Assembly: GCA_021832495.1 (NCBI GenBank)
Contig: JAKBKR010000170.1
Span: 1 to 5,313, forward strand
From: a bacterium
GTDB taxonomy: Archaea; Thermoplasmatota; Thermoplasmata; Lutacidiplasmatales; UBA184
DNA: 5,313 nucleotides
Reading direction: 5' to 3'
The position numbers were made by a program, and so were the translations under genes. The first letter of the stretch is position 1; each line of letters begins with the position of its first letter. This document shows, piece by piece, positions 1 through 5,313 of this stretch. The notes beneath the pieces were generated by a model. It made no database searches, had not been told where the DNA came from, and saw nothing but the letters and a program-made list of their open reading frames with translations.

Positions 1-1830
1 CACATACCCCAGCCGGTAGTAGGCGAGCCCCCGGTAGAACGTGCTCTCCGCGGGCAAGAGCCCGAGCGCTTTGCGGGCAAAGGCGACTACCTTATCATCA
101 TGGCCTTCGTAGTCGCTGAGGACGGCTTCCAAGGTTCCGACCTTCCCGAGGACCTCCGAAGGCACATCCGGGTGCGACTCCAGCTCCTTCTCGAGCTTCC
201 CAAGCAGGGGGCGAGCTTGGCGGATGTGGGTGGCGGTGGCTAGGATGAGATGGGCATCTATCTCCCAAGAGAGGGGGGGTGGAGGGTCCATTTCCAAGAG
301 CTTCCGACACACCGGGACCGTCCACTTTCCATCGGCCCCATCGCTGGCAAGCCGGTCGAGGATGGCGAGGGCCCATCGCAGGGACTCGGTCCGGGGTACT
401 CCTCCTTGTTCCCGGGCATCGAGTCCCCGACCCAAGTGCTTCACGACACGTTCGTGGGCATGGATCTGGAAGGCAAGCTCGAGGGCGCGGTCTGTCCACG
501 GGATGGCCTTGCGCGGCTCCCCCGCTCCGAAGTAGAGTGCGGATATCCGTTCCGCATCGGCGGGAAGGTGGCGCTCCCACCATTCCGCAAGCCGGGCGGA
601 TATGGCCCGGTACCGTTCAGGAGTCACCGAGTCGACGACCGTCTGCCAGAGCAGGGCATGGGCGAACGCGTACCGTGACCTCCCAAGGGGATCGGGCCGC
701 AGCAACCCCTTCTCTTCCGAGAGCGGGGAGAGGAGAGCTTTCGTTACATCGGGGGAAAACCCCATGGCGTCCGTCAGAAGTACGGCATCGAACTCCTCCC
801 CCAATAGTGCGGCGGACTCGAGGAGATCGCGTTCCTGCGAGGACAGTTGATCGAGCCGTTTCTTCAAGAGGTCGGCCACGGATCGGGGGACCCCGGCTCC
901 CCGGGATTCCAGCGGGGGACGGAGGCTCAGGACGGCCCTTCCCCCTTCGCTTCGTATCTGGCCGGAGTCCTGGAGCTCGTGGGCCGTTTCCAGCAGGAAG
1001 TAGGGATTGCCTCCGGTACGGTCGAGAAGGGCCCGCAACGCCGCCCGTAGCCGAGCGGTGTCGAGGGGGGCATGGATCACCCCTTGGAGCAATTGCTGCG
1101 CCTCGGGTTCCCGAAAACCCGGGAGGGGAAGATCCTTCGAAAGATTCTCCCGTCGGATGTCCCGCAACGTCTGTCGGAATTCGGGGTCGTCGAGCTCATC
1201 TTCCCGTAAGGCGACCGCGAGCAGTACGGGGAGGTCCCGCACGTTGCGAGCCAGGAATTTGAGCGCACGCACCGATTCGGCGTCGGCCCAGTGAAAATCA
1301 TCTAGGAGCAATACCTGAGGACCCGCCCTCGTATCAGTCTCGAGCATGCTCAGGTAATCGAGGAGGACCTCCCCGGCCACTCGGGGCCGACCCCCAGAGG
1401 CCCGATGGGTCCCGGCCCTAGAGGGACCGCTTGCCCCGAGAAGGGGAAGGTCGGATGCGAGACCCTTTGAACCGGGTCTAACGAGGAAGGGCGCCGGAAG
1501 CGGCAGAGGGTTACCGGCATCTTCGAACTCTGCGGTGGTCGGGTGTGCCCGAGCGTGCCCTCCTCCCCGGAAGACCTGTTGGAAAGGGAAGAATGGCTCA
1601 TCGATCCCCGGAAGGCAGTACCCCCACCGTGTCGTGAAACGGCGGCTTGTGGACTCTTCTTGAAGCCAGCGGAGCAAGGAGGTCTTTCCGATCCCCGCCG
1701 GACCCGAGACCAGTACCGTAACGCCACGGCCCGACCCGGCCAGCTCCAGCAGGGCACGGAGCTGGGCGATCTCCGACTTGCGCCCTACGAAATCCCCGGA
1801 ATGGGGGAGGTTCCCATCGGCCCTTGGCAT
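1..1830 (-). CDS. STAND-type AAA/NB-ARC-like ATPase with TPR-like C-terminal helices (partial, C-terminus off the left edge)
   Basis: A single minus-strand frame is open for 610 codons from the ATG at 1830-1828 to the window edge. The ATG lies ten residues before the usual family opening DFVGRKSEIAQL. Walker A is GPAGIGKT (residues 43-50) and Walker B is LLLDDFHWAD (174-183), the form typical of STAND ATPases such as MalT/LAL regulators and cyclase-associated ATPases. RTGGNPYFLLE (271-281) matches the conserved GNPxF motif that follows the ATPase core. Residues about 312-410 form the helical/winged-helix-like arm, ending in the family motif RYAFAHALLWQTV (386-398). Helical TPR-like sequence follows, clearest at about 571-610. 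Family knowledge suggests a cytosolic ATP-driven signalling switch that oligomerises on ligand or partner binding. No N-terminal HTH or cyclase domain is present, so any effector must lie beyond the edge or act in trans. A Pro/Gly/Arg-rich stretch (about 88-150) separates Walker A from Walker B. Alternative starts are TTG at 1845 and GTG at 1917; the frame is closed upstream by TAA at 1998-1996. The family call is firm; the specific function is unknown. Confidence 0.9.
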   Translation of the reverse strand, partial: MPRADGNLPHSGDFVGRKSEIAQLRALLELAGSGRGVTVLVSGPAGIGKTSLLRWLQEESTSRRFTTRWGYCLPGIDEPFFPFQQVFRGGGHARAHPTTAEFEDAGNPLPLPAPFLVRPGSKGLASDLPLLGASGPSRAGTHRASGGRPRVAGEVLLDYLSMLETDTRAGPQVLLLDDFHWADAESVRALKFLARNVRDLPVLLAVALREDELDDPEFRQTLRDIRRENLSKDLPLPGFREPEAQQLLQGVIHAPLDTARLRAALRALLDRTGGNPYFLLETAHELQDSGQIRSEGGRAVLSLRPPLESRGAGVPRSVADLLKKRLDQLSSQERDLLESAALLGEEFDAVLLTDAMGFSPDVTKALLSPLSEEKGLLRPDPLGRSRYAFAHALLWQTVVDSVTPERYRAISARLAEWWERHLPADAERISALYFGAGEPRKAIPWTDRALELAFQIHAHERVVKHLGRGLDAREQGGVPRTESLRWALAILDRLASDGADGKWTVPVCRKLLEMDPPPPLSWEIDAHLILATATHIRQARPLLGKLEKELESHPDVPSEVLGKVGTLEAVLSDYEGHDDKVVAFARKALGLLPAESTFYRGLAYYRLGYV

Positions 1831-1855
1831 GGCGGAAGGTTCCAAGGGAGACCGG

Positions 1856-1870
1856 CAGTATAGAGCTTTC
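1856..1870 (-). promoter_or_regulatory. TATA-like promoter element for the STAND ATPase, implying a leaderless mRNA
   Basis: Read on the minus strand this stretch is GAAAGCTCTATACTG, with a purine-rich BRE-like GAAAG followed by CTATACT. The TATA centre lies about 30 bp before the ATG at 1830. With the usual archaeal spacing of about 26 bp from TATA centre to transcript start, transcription would begin within a few bases of the ATG. No Shine-Dalgarno sequence precedes that ATG, which agrees with leaderless initiation. The match to a TATA consensus is moderate, so this is an inference from position and composition. Confidence 0.5.
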
Positions 1871-1872
1871 GG

Positions 1873-1891
1873 ACCACCCGCCCCCGGTGGT
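1873..1891. promoter_or_regulatory. Short dyad, possible operator upstream of the STAND ATPase promoter
   Basis: ACCACC (1873-1878) and GGTGGT (1886-1891) form a perfect 6-bp inverted repeat around a 7-nt C-rich spacer. Its centre is about 21 bp upstream of the TATA-like element for the minus-strand gene, a usual position for an archaeal activator or repressor site. A 6-bp dyad in GC-rich DNA can occur by chance and no regulator is identified, so confidence is low. Confidence 0.2.
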
Positions 1892-1986
1892 GGCTCGGAT
1901 CGGCGTTCCTCTCCCACGGGGGATGCGAGGGACGATCTCGTTCCACCGGAGGGAGAGTCGGGGAGGCGCAGGTTGGAGTTTGGGTC

Positions 1987-2000
1987 AAAGAGCTTTTAAG
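1987..2000 (+). promoter_or_regulatory. BRE/TATA promoter element of the nitroreductase-pyrophosphatase operon
   Basis: AAAGAGCTTTTAAG is the most AT-rich patch of the divergent intergenic region. It reads as a purine-rich BRE (AAAGAG) followed by a TATA-like TTTTAA at 1994-1999. Normal archaeal spacing puts the transcript start near 2020-2026, which leaves a leader of roughly 60 nt before the ATG at 2087. The opposite strand reads CTTAAAAG and could also be TATA-like, but it is about 165 bp from the minus-strand start. That makes the plus-strand use more likely. Confidence 0.6.
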
Positions 2001-2034
2001 CCCGAACTTGTGTAGTCTTCTCAATGGGAAGTCC

Positions 2035-2058
2035 ATGAGTCGCCGGGGGCGACTTTAG
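2035..2058 (+). other. Leader micro-ORF (7 codons) overlapping a perfect hairpin
   Basis: Inside the predicted leader of the nitroreductase, an ATG at 2035 encodes MSRRGRL and stops at TAG 2056-2058. A still shorter ORF, MGSP, runs from ATG 2024 to TGA 2036-2038, is in frame with the nitroreductase, and begins at about the predicted transcript start. GTCGCC (2039-2044) and GGCGAC (2048-2053) pair perfectly around a GGG loop within the seven-codon ORF. Micro-ORFs and hairpins in a leader can tune translation, but both could be accidental here. No conservation evidence is available. Confidence 0.25.
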
Positions 2059-2086
2059 CGCAGACCGAGGGAACGCGTTCGTCTCC

Positions 2087-2623
2087 ATGGACTTGCTCGA
2101 AGCCATCCAGCAAACGAAGCCTTGTCGTCTGTTCAAGACGGCCCAAGTGCCCGACGAGAAGCTTACAAAGGTGTTGAACGCAGCCCGCTTGGCCCCATCG
2201 ATCGATGATCGGCAGCCCTGGCGGTTCATGGTGGTCCGAGATGAAGGCACCAAGGTCAAGCTCTCCCAATTGCTCTCGAAGGGTGCCCTCGTTCGCGCAG
2301 CCCCGGTCGTCATCATTGCGCTTGCCTCGGAGGGGGAGTCGCCATCCCTCGTCGGGGGGGTGGTCATGAGCCACCTCCTGGATGTGGCCGTCTCGATCGA
2401 GAACATGGTGCTGGCCGCCACGTCCGAAGGGCTCGGAACCTTCTGGATTTCGGACTTCAACGCGGACAAGATTTCTCGCTTTTTCGGTATCCCCGAAGGC
2501 TTTCAGGTCGTCGGCATCCTTCCGCTCGGATTCCCCGGACCCGAGACCCCGACCAATGGGAAGGCGCCGAATGGCCGCAAGAGCTTGGCGGAAGTCACGG
2601 CCTACGAGCGATTCAACTGGTGA
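2087..2623 (+). CDS. Nitroreductase-family FMN oxidoreductase
   Basis: This 178-residue protein has the usual size of a short, single-domain nitroreductase. Such enzymes are cytosolic homodimers that bind FMN and reduce nitro compounds, quinones, enones or other acceptors with NAD(P)H; the real substrate cannot be read from sequence. The start MDLLEAIQQ aligns with the common family opening, and an in-frame TGA at 2036-2038 limits upstream extension. AARLAPSIDDRQPWRFMVV (32-50) is the FMN-contacting region, but the common S-x-N-x-QPW asparagine appears as aspartate. The usual RRS-x-R near the N-terminus is KPCR (11-14), which keeps one arginine. DVAVSIENMVLAA (99-111) is the dimer/flavin helix, GLGTFWIS (115-122) the glycine-rich FMN loop, and GFQVVGILPLGFP (138-150) the conserved C-terminal strand. 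No good Shine-Dalgarno sequence lies at normal distance; a GAGGG about 17 nt upstream is too far. A pyrophosphatase gene follows after 16 nt, suggesting an operon. The family call is strong; the altered flavin residues may change cofactor affinity or specificity. Confidence 0.9.
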   Translation: MDLLEAIQQTKPCRLFKTAQVPDEKLTKVLNAARLAPSIDDRQPWRFMVVRDEGTKVKLSQLLSKGALVRAAPVVIIALASEGESPSLVGGVVMSHLLDVAVSIENMVLAATSEGLGTFWISDFNADKISRFFGIPEGFQVVGILPLGFPGPETPTNGKAPNGRKSLAEVTAYERFNW

Positions 2624-2639
2624 CACGGGCCCGGGGATC

Positions 2640-3206
2640 ATGGGGCCCAGGGTCGACTTCTATACGAGCAATCCCGGCAAGGTCCGGGAGCTCCAAGCGG
2701 TCCTCGCGCCTATGGGCTACTCAGTGCGGTGGAGGAAGGAAGAGCTCACTGAACCCCAGGCCGACACCCTTGAGAAGGTGGCGGCATTCAAGCTCCTGAA
2801 CGTACCGGATTCGGTAGTTCCCGTGATCGTGGAAGATTCGGGCCTCTTTATCCGCAGCCTCGGAGGGTTCCCGGGGGTCTATTCGGCCTATGTCCTGAGA
2901 ACCCTCGGTCTTCCCGGGGTACTGAGACTGGTCCGAGGCCCGGATCGCACGGCCGAGTTCCGCGCCGTGGTGGGGTACCGCGCGGGAGGAGTGACGCATC
3001 TCTTCTCCGGAAGGGTCCGGGGGAGTATCGCCCCCCGGAGCCGGGGAAAGAACGGCTTCGGGTACGACCCCATTTTCATACCCGAGGGGCATCAACGGAC
3101 CACAGGTGAGATGGCCCCGGAAGAGAAGAACCGTCTCTCCCACCGTGGCATCGCCGCCCGCAAGCTCGGGCAGTGGCTTGCCCGGCATCCCGCATCCCCC
3201 GACTGA
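2640..3206 (+). CDS. rdgB: XTP/dITP pyrophosphatase (HAM1/RdgB family)
   Basis: This 188-residue enzyme matches the family's usual length of about 185-200. Family members hydrolyse deaminated purine triphosphates (ITP, dITP, XTP) to the monophosphate and pyrophosphate in the cytosol, keeping them out of DNA and RNA. The N-terminal motif TSNPGKVRE (9-17) is the T/S-x-N-x-x-K-x-x-E substrate-phosphate site. EDSGLFI (65-71) carries the likely catalytic/metal aspartate D66 and is followed by GGFPGVYSAYV (75-85). GKNGFGYDPIFIP (136-148) forms the base-recognition loop, and SHRGIA (167-172) is the conserved serine-histidine-arginine near the C-terminus. All key residues are present, so it should be active. 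ATG 2640 is chosen because the conserved strand starts five residues later; an ATG at 2382 would overlap the nitroreductase by 240 bp with no homology. Sixteen bases separate it from the nitroreductase stop. Only a weak CGGGG precedes the start, so translation may be coupled to the upstream gene. Confidence 0.95.
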   Translation: MGPRVDFYTSNPGKVRELQAVLAPMGYSVRWRKEELTEPQADTLEKVAAFKLLNVPDSVVPVIVEDSGLFIRSLGGFPGVYSAYVLRTLGLPGVLRLVRGPDRTAEFRAVVGYRAGGVTHLFSGRVRGSIAPRSRGKNGFGYDPIFIPEGHQRTTGEMAPEEKNRLSHRGIAARKLGQWLARHPASPD

Positions 3207-3248
3207 AGGCCGACCCCGCTGATCGCACGTAGGTATTCGGCACGCTTG

Positions 3249-3281
3249 TTAAATATCGTTCCTGGGTTTGGGTTACGGAGG
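3249..3281 (+). promoter_or_regulatory. Promoter and Shine-Dalgarno of the pirin gene
   Basis: TTAAATAT at 3249-3256 is a strong TATA-like box in otherwise GC-rich DNA. A transcript start is expected near 3275-3280. GGAGG at 3277-3281 sits six bases before the ATG at 3288 and fixes that start. The 5' leader would be only about 8-13 nt, so the Shine-Dalgarno would lie at the extreme 5' end, or could be partly cut if transcription starts later. The separate promoter argues that pirin is not simply read through from the pyrophosphatase gene, although only 81 bp separate them. Confidence 0.7.
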
Positions 3282-3287
3282 CGACCG

Positions 3288-4160
3288 ATGGGAACGACGG
3301 TCCGGGACGTCCTGATGAAGTTCCCCGGACGAGAGACCATCGAGGGTGCCGGGGTGCGCCTGCGGAGGTCCTTTGCCAACGGGGAGGTCCGCCTGCTCGA
3401 CCCCTTCTTGCTCCTCGACAGCTTCGGATCAGACAACCCCGCGGACTATCAGGCCGGGTTCCCCTGGCATCCGCACCGCGGGATCGAGACCATCACGTAC
3501 ATGCTCGAAGGGTCCGTCGAGCACGGGGACACCCTGGGAAACCGGGGGACGATCGGCTCCGGCGACCTCCAATGGATGCGTTCGGGCGGCGGCATCATCC
3601 ACCAAGAGATGCCCCAAGTGAAGGAAGGGGAACTCCGAGGATTCCAGCTCTGGCTGAACATGCCCGCACGCTCGAAGCGGGATCCTCCCTCCTATCAGGA
3701 TGTCCGCTCTTCCCGGATTCCCCTTTCCCGTGGAAACGAAGGGCAGGAGGTCCGGGTCGTCGCCGGGACCTACGATGGGGTTGAGGGACCCATCCACACC
3801 CCCATCACGGGGCCGGAGTACCTGGATGTAAACCTGCCCGAAGGCGTGGCCTTTTCCCACCCGGTCCCCGGAAAGCGCACGGTCTTCGTCCATGGGATCT
3901 CGGGAACGGCATCCTTTGGGGAGGACGCGATGCATCTACAACGGGGAGAGACCCTGCTCTTCGGTGAAGGCGGGGCGGTGTCTGCCCGGGCCGGACCGGG
4001 CGGGGCCCGGTTCCTGCTAGTCTCGGGAGTTCCCCTTCACGAACCGATCGCATGGTACGGTCCCATCGTGATGAACTCCGAGAGCGAGATCGCGACCGCG
4101 ATCCAAGACCTCCGGCGGGGAACCTTCTTGCAGCACCGGGAAGCCCTGGTCAAGGATTGA
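3288..4160 (+). CDS. Pirin-family bicupin protein
   Basis: A 290-residue protein of normal pirin length with two cupin barrels. The N-terminal barrel holds the metal site HPHRGIETIT (61-70) and GGIIHQEMP (101-109). H61, H63, H105 and E107 correspond to the iron ligands of human pirin, so a bound divalent metal is expected. GSGDLQWM (90-97) is the hallmark strand between the two halves of the site. The C-terminal pirin_C barrel ends with GVPLHEPIAWYGPIVMNSES (247-266), the family signature. Characterised pirins are cytosolic quercetin 2,3-dioxygenases in some bacteria and redox-sensing transcription cofactors in eukaryotes; the archaeal substrate is not known. The start at ATG 3288 is supported by GGAGG six bases upstream; a TTG at 3246 in the same frame lies next to the TATA box and would add unconserved residues. 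The gene faces the thermosome gene convergently across a hairpin. Family confidence is very high; activity is uncertain. Confidence 0.95.
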   Translation: MGTTVRDVLMKFPGRETIEGAGVRLRRSFANGEVRLLDPFLLLDSFGSDNPADYQAGFPWHPHRGIETITYMLEGSVEHGDTLGNRGTIGSGDLQWMRSGGGIIHQEMPQVKEGELRGFQLWLNMPARSKRDPPSYQDVRSSRIPLSRGNEGQEVRVVAGTYDGVEGPIHTPITGPEYLDVNLPEGVAFSHPVPGKRTVFVHGISGTASFGEDAMHLQRGETLLFGEGGAVSARAGPGGARFLLVSGVPLHEPIAWYGPIVMNSESEIATAIQDLRRGTFLQHREALVKD

Positions 4161-4193
4161 GACCCAGAAAGAAAAGGAGATTGGAATTGGTTG

Positions 4194-4226
4194 CCGGGTT
4201 TCCGGAGGGGTGCTCCGGAAACCCGG
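4194..4226. terminator. Perfect 14-bp-stem hairpin in the convergent spacer, probable shared 3'-end/terminator region
   Basis: CCGGGTTTCCGGAG (4194-4207) is exactly complementary to CTCCGGAAACCCGG (4213-4226) around the loop GGGTG. It lies between the pirin stop (4160) and the thermosome stop (4258), so it falls in the 3' region of both transcripts. Beyond it on the minus strand is a pyrimidine tract with TTTT and TTT runs (4178-4167), which would be the U-rich stop signal for thermosome mRNA. On the plus side only a weaker TTCGTTTCCC follows (4231-4240). Archaeal termination depends mainly on U-tracts, so the hairpin may serve mRNA 3'-end protection or block convergent read-through. Confidence 0.6.
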
Positions 4227-4257
4227 TCGTGTTCGTTTCCCGCGGATGGGGGTCGGC

Positions 4258-5313
4258 CTAGTCTTCCCCGAAGTCGCCGCCACCCATGCCGCCCATGCCA
4301 CCCATTCCGCCCGGTCCACCGGGGCCGCCCGAGGGGGGCGGGCTCGACTTGGAGGCGATGACGTCGTCGATCCGGAGGATCATGACGGCGGCGTCGGTCG
4401 CGCTCTCGATGGCCTGCCGGCCCACGCGGATCGGCTCGATCACGTTCTGGGACTTCATGTCGTCGATCTTGCCGGTGACGACGTTGACGCCGCTCGTGAT
4501 CTTGCCGGCCTTGTGGCTCTTACGGAGGTCGATGATGATGTCGATGGGATCAAGCCCGGCATTCTCGGCGAGGGTGCGGGGCACTGTCTCGAGGGCCTCG
4601 GAGAAGCTCTCGAAGGCGATCTGTTCCCGACCGCCGACCTTGGCTGCGTCGTCCCGCAGTCGCATGGCGAGCTCCTCGGCGGTCGAACCGCCGCCGGTCA
4701 CCGTCTTGCCATCCTCGATGGCGACGGCGACGACGTTGAGTGCATCCTCGACGGACCGTTCGATCTCGTCGATGACATGCTCGGTGCCGCCCCGGATGAG
4801 CATGCTCACGGCCTTGGCGTTCTTGCAGCCCGTCACGCAGGTCATCTGGTCATCACCGATCTTGCGCTCCTCGACATGCCCTGCAAGGCCCAGGTCATCG
4901 GCCGTGAGCTCGCTGACCTTGCTCACGACGTTCCCGCCGGTCGCCTTCGCGAGCTTGTCCATGTCGGACTTCTTCACGCGGCGGACGGCATAGATACCCT
5001 CCTTTGCCAGGAAGTGCTGGGCCAGGTCGTCGATCCCTTTCTGGCAGAAGACGACGTTCGCCCCGGACTTCTTGACCTGTTCGACCATCTTGCGGATCAT
5101 GTTCTCCTCCTCCTGGAGGAAGGCGTTGAGCTGGGACGGGTCGTTGATCTCGATCTTTGCGTCGATCTCGGTCTTCTTGATCTCGAGGGCGGCATCCAAG
5201 AGGGCGACCTTGGGGTTCGCGACCGACGTCGGCATGCCGGTGTGGACCTTTTCCTTGTCGACGATGATCCCCTCGAGGACCTGGGTATCCGTCATGGTGC
5301 CACCCTGCTTCTT
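4258..5313 (-). CDS. ths: Thermosome (group II chaperonin) subunit, C-terminal portion
   Basis: The frame is open from the right edge to TAG at 4260-4258, giving 351 residues; a full thermosome subunit is about 540, so the N-terminal third with the first ATP-binding motifs is off-window. The visible part starts at KKQGGT, just before the apical domain (DTQVLEGIIVDKE). The helical protrusion that acts as the built-in lid follows. NVVFCQKGIDDLAQHFLAKE and RRVKKSDMDKLAKATG are near-invariant. ERSVEDAL carries the Asp (codon 4746-4744) equivalent to the GroEL D398 catalytic residue. GGGSTAEELA, LAENAGLDPID and AVMILRIDDVI form the C-terminal equatorial domain. The tail is (GGM)3 and ends DFGED, a glycine-methionine tail that projects into the folding chamber. 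The product is a cytosolic ATP-driven folding machine of 8- or 9-fold double rings. The ATG at 5295 is internal, not the true start. Whether this is the alpha or beta paralogue cannot be told. Confidence 0.95.
   Translation of the reverse strand, partial: KKQGGTMTDTQVLEGIIVDKEKVHTGMPTSVANPKVALLDAALEIKKTEIDAKIEINDPSQLNAFLQEEENMIRKMVEQVKKSGANVVFCQKGIDDLAQHFLAKEGIYAVRRVKKSDMDKLAKATGGNVVSKVSELTADDLGLAGHVEERKIGDDQMTCVTGCKNAKAVSMLIRGGTEHVIDEIERSVEDALNVVAVAIEDGKTVTGGGSTAEELAMRLRDDAAKVGGREQIAFESFSEALETVPRTLAENAGLDPIDIIIDLRKSHKAGKITSGVNVVTGKIDDMKSQNVIEPIRVGRQAIESATDAAVMILRIDDVIASKSSPPPSGGPGGPGGMGGMGGMGGGDFGED
4276..4311 (-). repeat. GGM tandem repeat coding the thermosome tail
   Basis: Nine-base units (Gly-Gly-Met) occur three times in a row inside the last 20 codons of the thermosome gene, flanked by extra glycines and followed by DFGED. 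Such Gly/Met-rich tails are common in archaeal and bacterial chaperonins and line the cavity floor. The units vary at third positions (gcc/acc/tcc on the plus strand), so the repeat is kept at the protein level and is not a recent perfect duplication. Confidence 0.8.

Noticed and set aside
270..277. Run of G residues suggesting a phase-variable homopolymer in the STAND gene
   Set aside because: The run is short, the frame is intact across it, and similar G runs are frequent in this GC-rich gene.
279..1262. A 327-codon open frame on the plus strand, antisense to the STAND ATPase
   Set aside because: Its product is Arg/Pro/Gly-rich with no recognisable motif, while the minus strand encodes an uninterrupted, clearly homologous ATPase. 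It is a shadow frame in GC-rich DNA.
1862..1996. The 8-mer AGAGCTTT occurs at both divergent promoter elements (1862-1869 and 1989-1996)
   Set aside because: A repeated 8-mer in about 250 bp is not unlikely by chance, and both copies overlap AT-rich promoter sequence where similar words are expected.
2382..2639. N-terminal extension of the pyrophosphatase from ATG 2382
   Set aside because: It would overlap the nitroreductase coding region by about 240 bp in another frame, is Arg/Ser/Pro-rich, and precedes the conserved HAM1 start.
2021..2641. A 206-codon minus-strand frame opposite the nitroreductase
   Set aside because: No family motif, and it lies antisense to a gene with strong homology across its full length.
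3246..3287. TTG start for pirin giving 14 extra N-terminal residues
   Set aside because: The TTG sits immediately before the TATA-like box and would not be transcribed; ATG 3288 has a well-spaced GGAGG.
4286..4993. A 235-codon plus-strand frame starting MPPMPPIPPGPPGPP
   Set aside because: It is the exact antisense of the thermosome Gly/Met tail and equatorial domain; the proline repeats are just the complement of glycine codons.
5293..5295. ATG as the true start of the thermosome gene
   Set aside because: The frame continues upstream with KKQGGT, which matches the conserved sequence before the apical domain. About 190 N-terminal residues are missing off the edge.

Overview
This is a GC-rich archaeal window with five protein-coding genes and almost no empty DNA. 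The archaeal assignment rests on a group II chaperonin (thermosome) subunit with a glycine-methionine tail, AT-rich TATA-like boxes about 30 bp or less upstream of likely transcript starts, and at least one gene that looks leaderless. A GC-rich member of Thermoplasmatota or a related euryarchaeal lineage is my best guess, but the window does not prove the phylum.

Left part (1-1830, minus strand): the N-terminal 610 residues of a large STAND-type signalling ATPase. It has a Walker A and B P-loop domain, a helical/winged-helix-like arm and the start of TPR-like helices. It runs off the left edge, so its C-terminal sensor or effector part is not visible. A 256-bp divergent intergenic region (1831-2086) separates it from the plus-strand genes. 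That region holds a TATA-like element for each direction, a small dyad, and a leader with two tiny ORFs and a perfect hairpin.

Middle (2087-4160, plus strand): a nitroreductase-family flavoprotein is followed 16 nt later by an XTP/dITP pyrophosphatase of the HAM1/RdgB family, and the two are probably co-transcribed. A pirin-family cupin follows with its own TATA box and a clear Shine-Dalgarno sequence. The inferred jobs are flavin redox chemistry, removal of deaminated purine nucleotides, and a metal-cupin oxidoreductase or regulatory role. Together they suggest damage control or redox housekeeping rather than a single pathway.

Right part (4258-5313, minus strand): the C-terminal about 350 residues of a thermosome subunit, convergent with pirin and cut at its N-terminus by the window edge. 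The 97-bp convergent spacer contains a perfect 14-bp-stem hairpin flanked by T-rich tracts, probably the shared 3'-end region.

I see no tRNA, rRNA, CRISPR array, insertion sequence or defence locus. The window is largely ordinary archaeal chromosome. The most interesting parts are the truncated STAND ATPase, the structured leader of the nitroreductase operon, the atypical flavin-site motifs of that nitroreductase, and the strong convergent hairpin.
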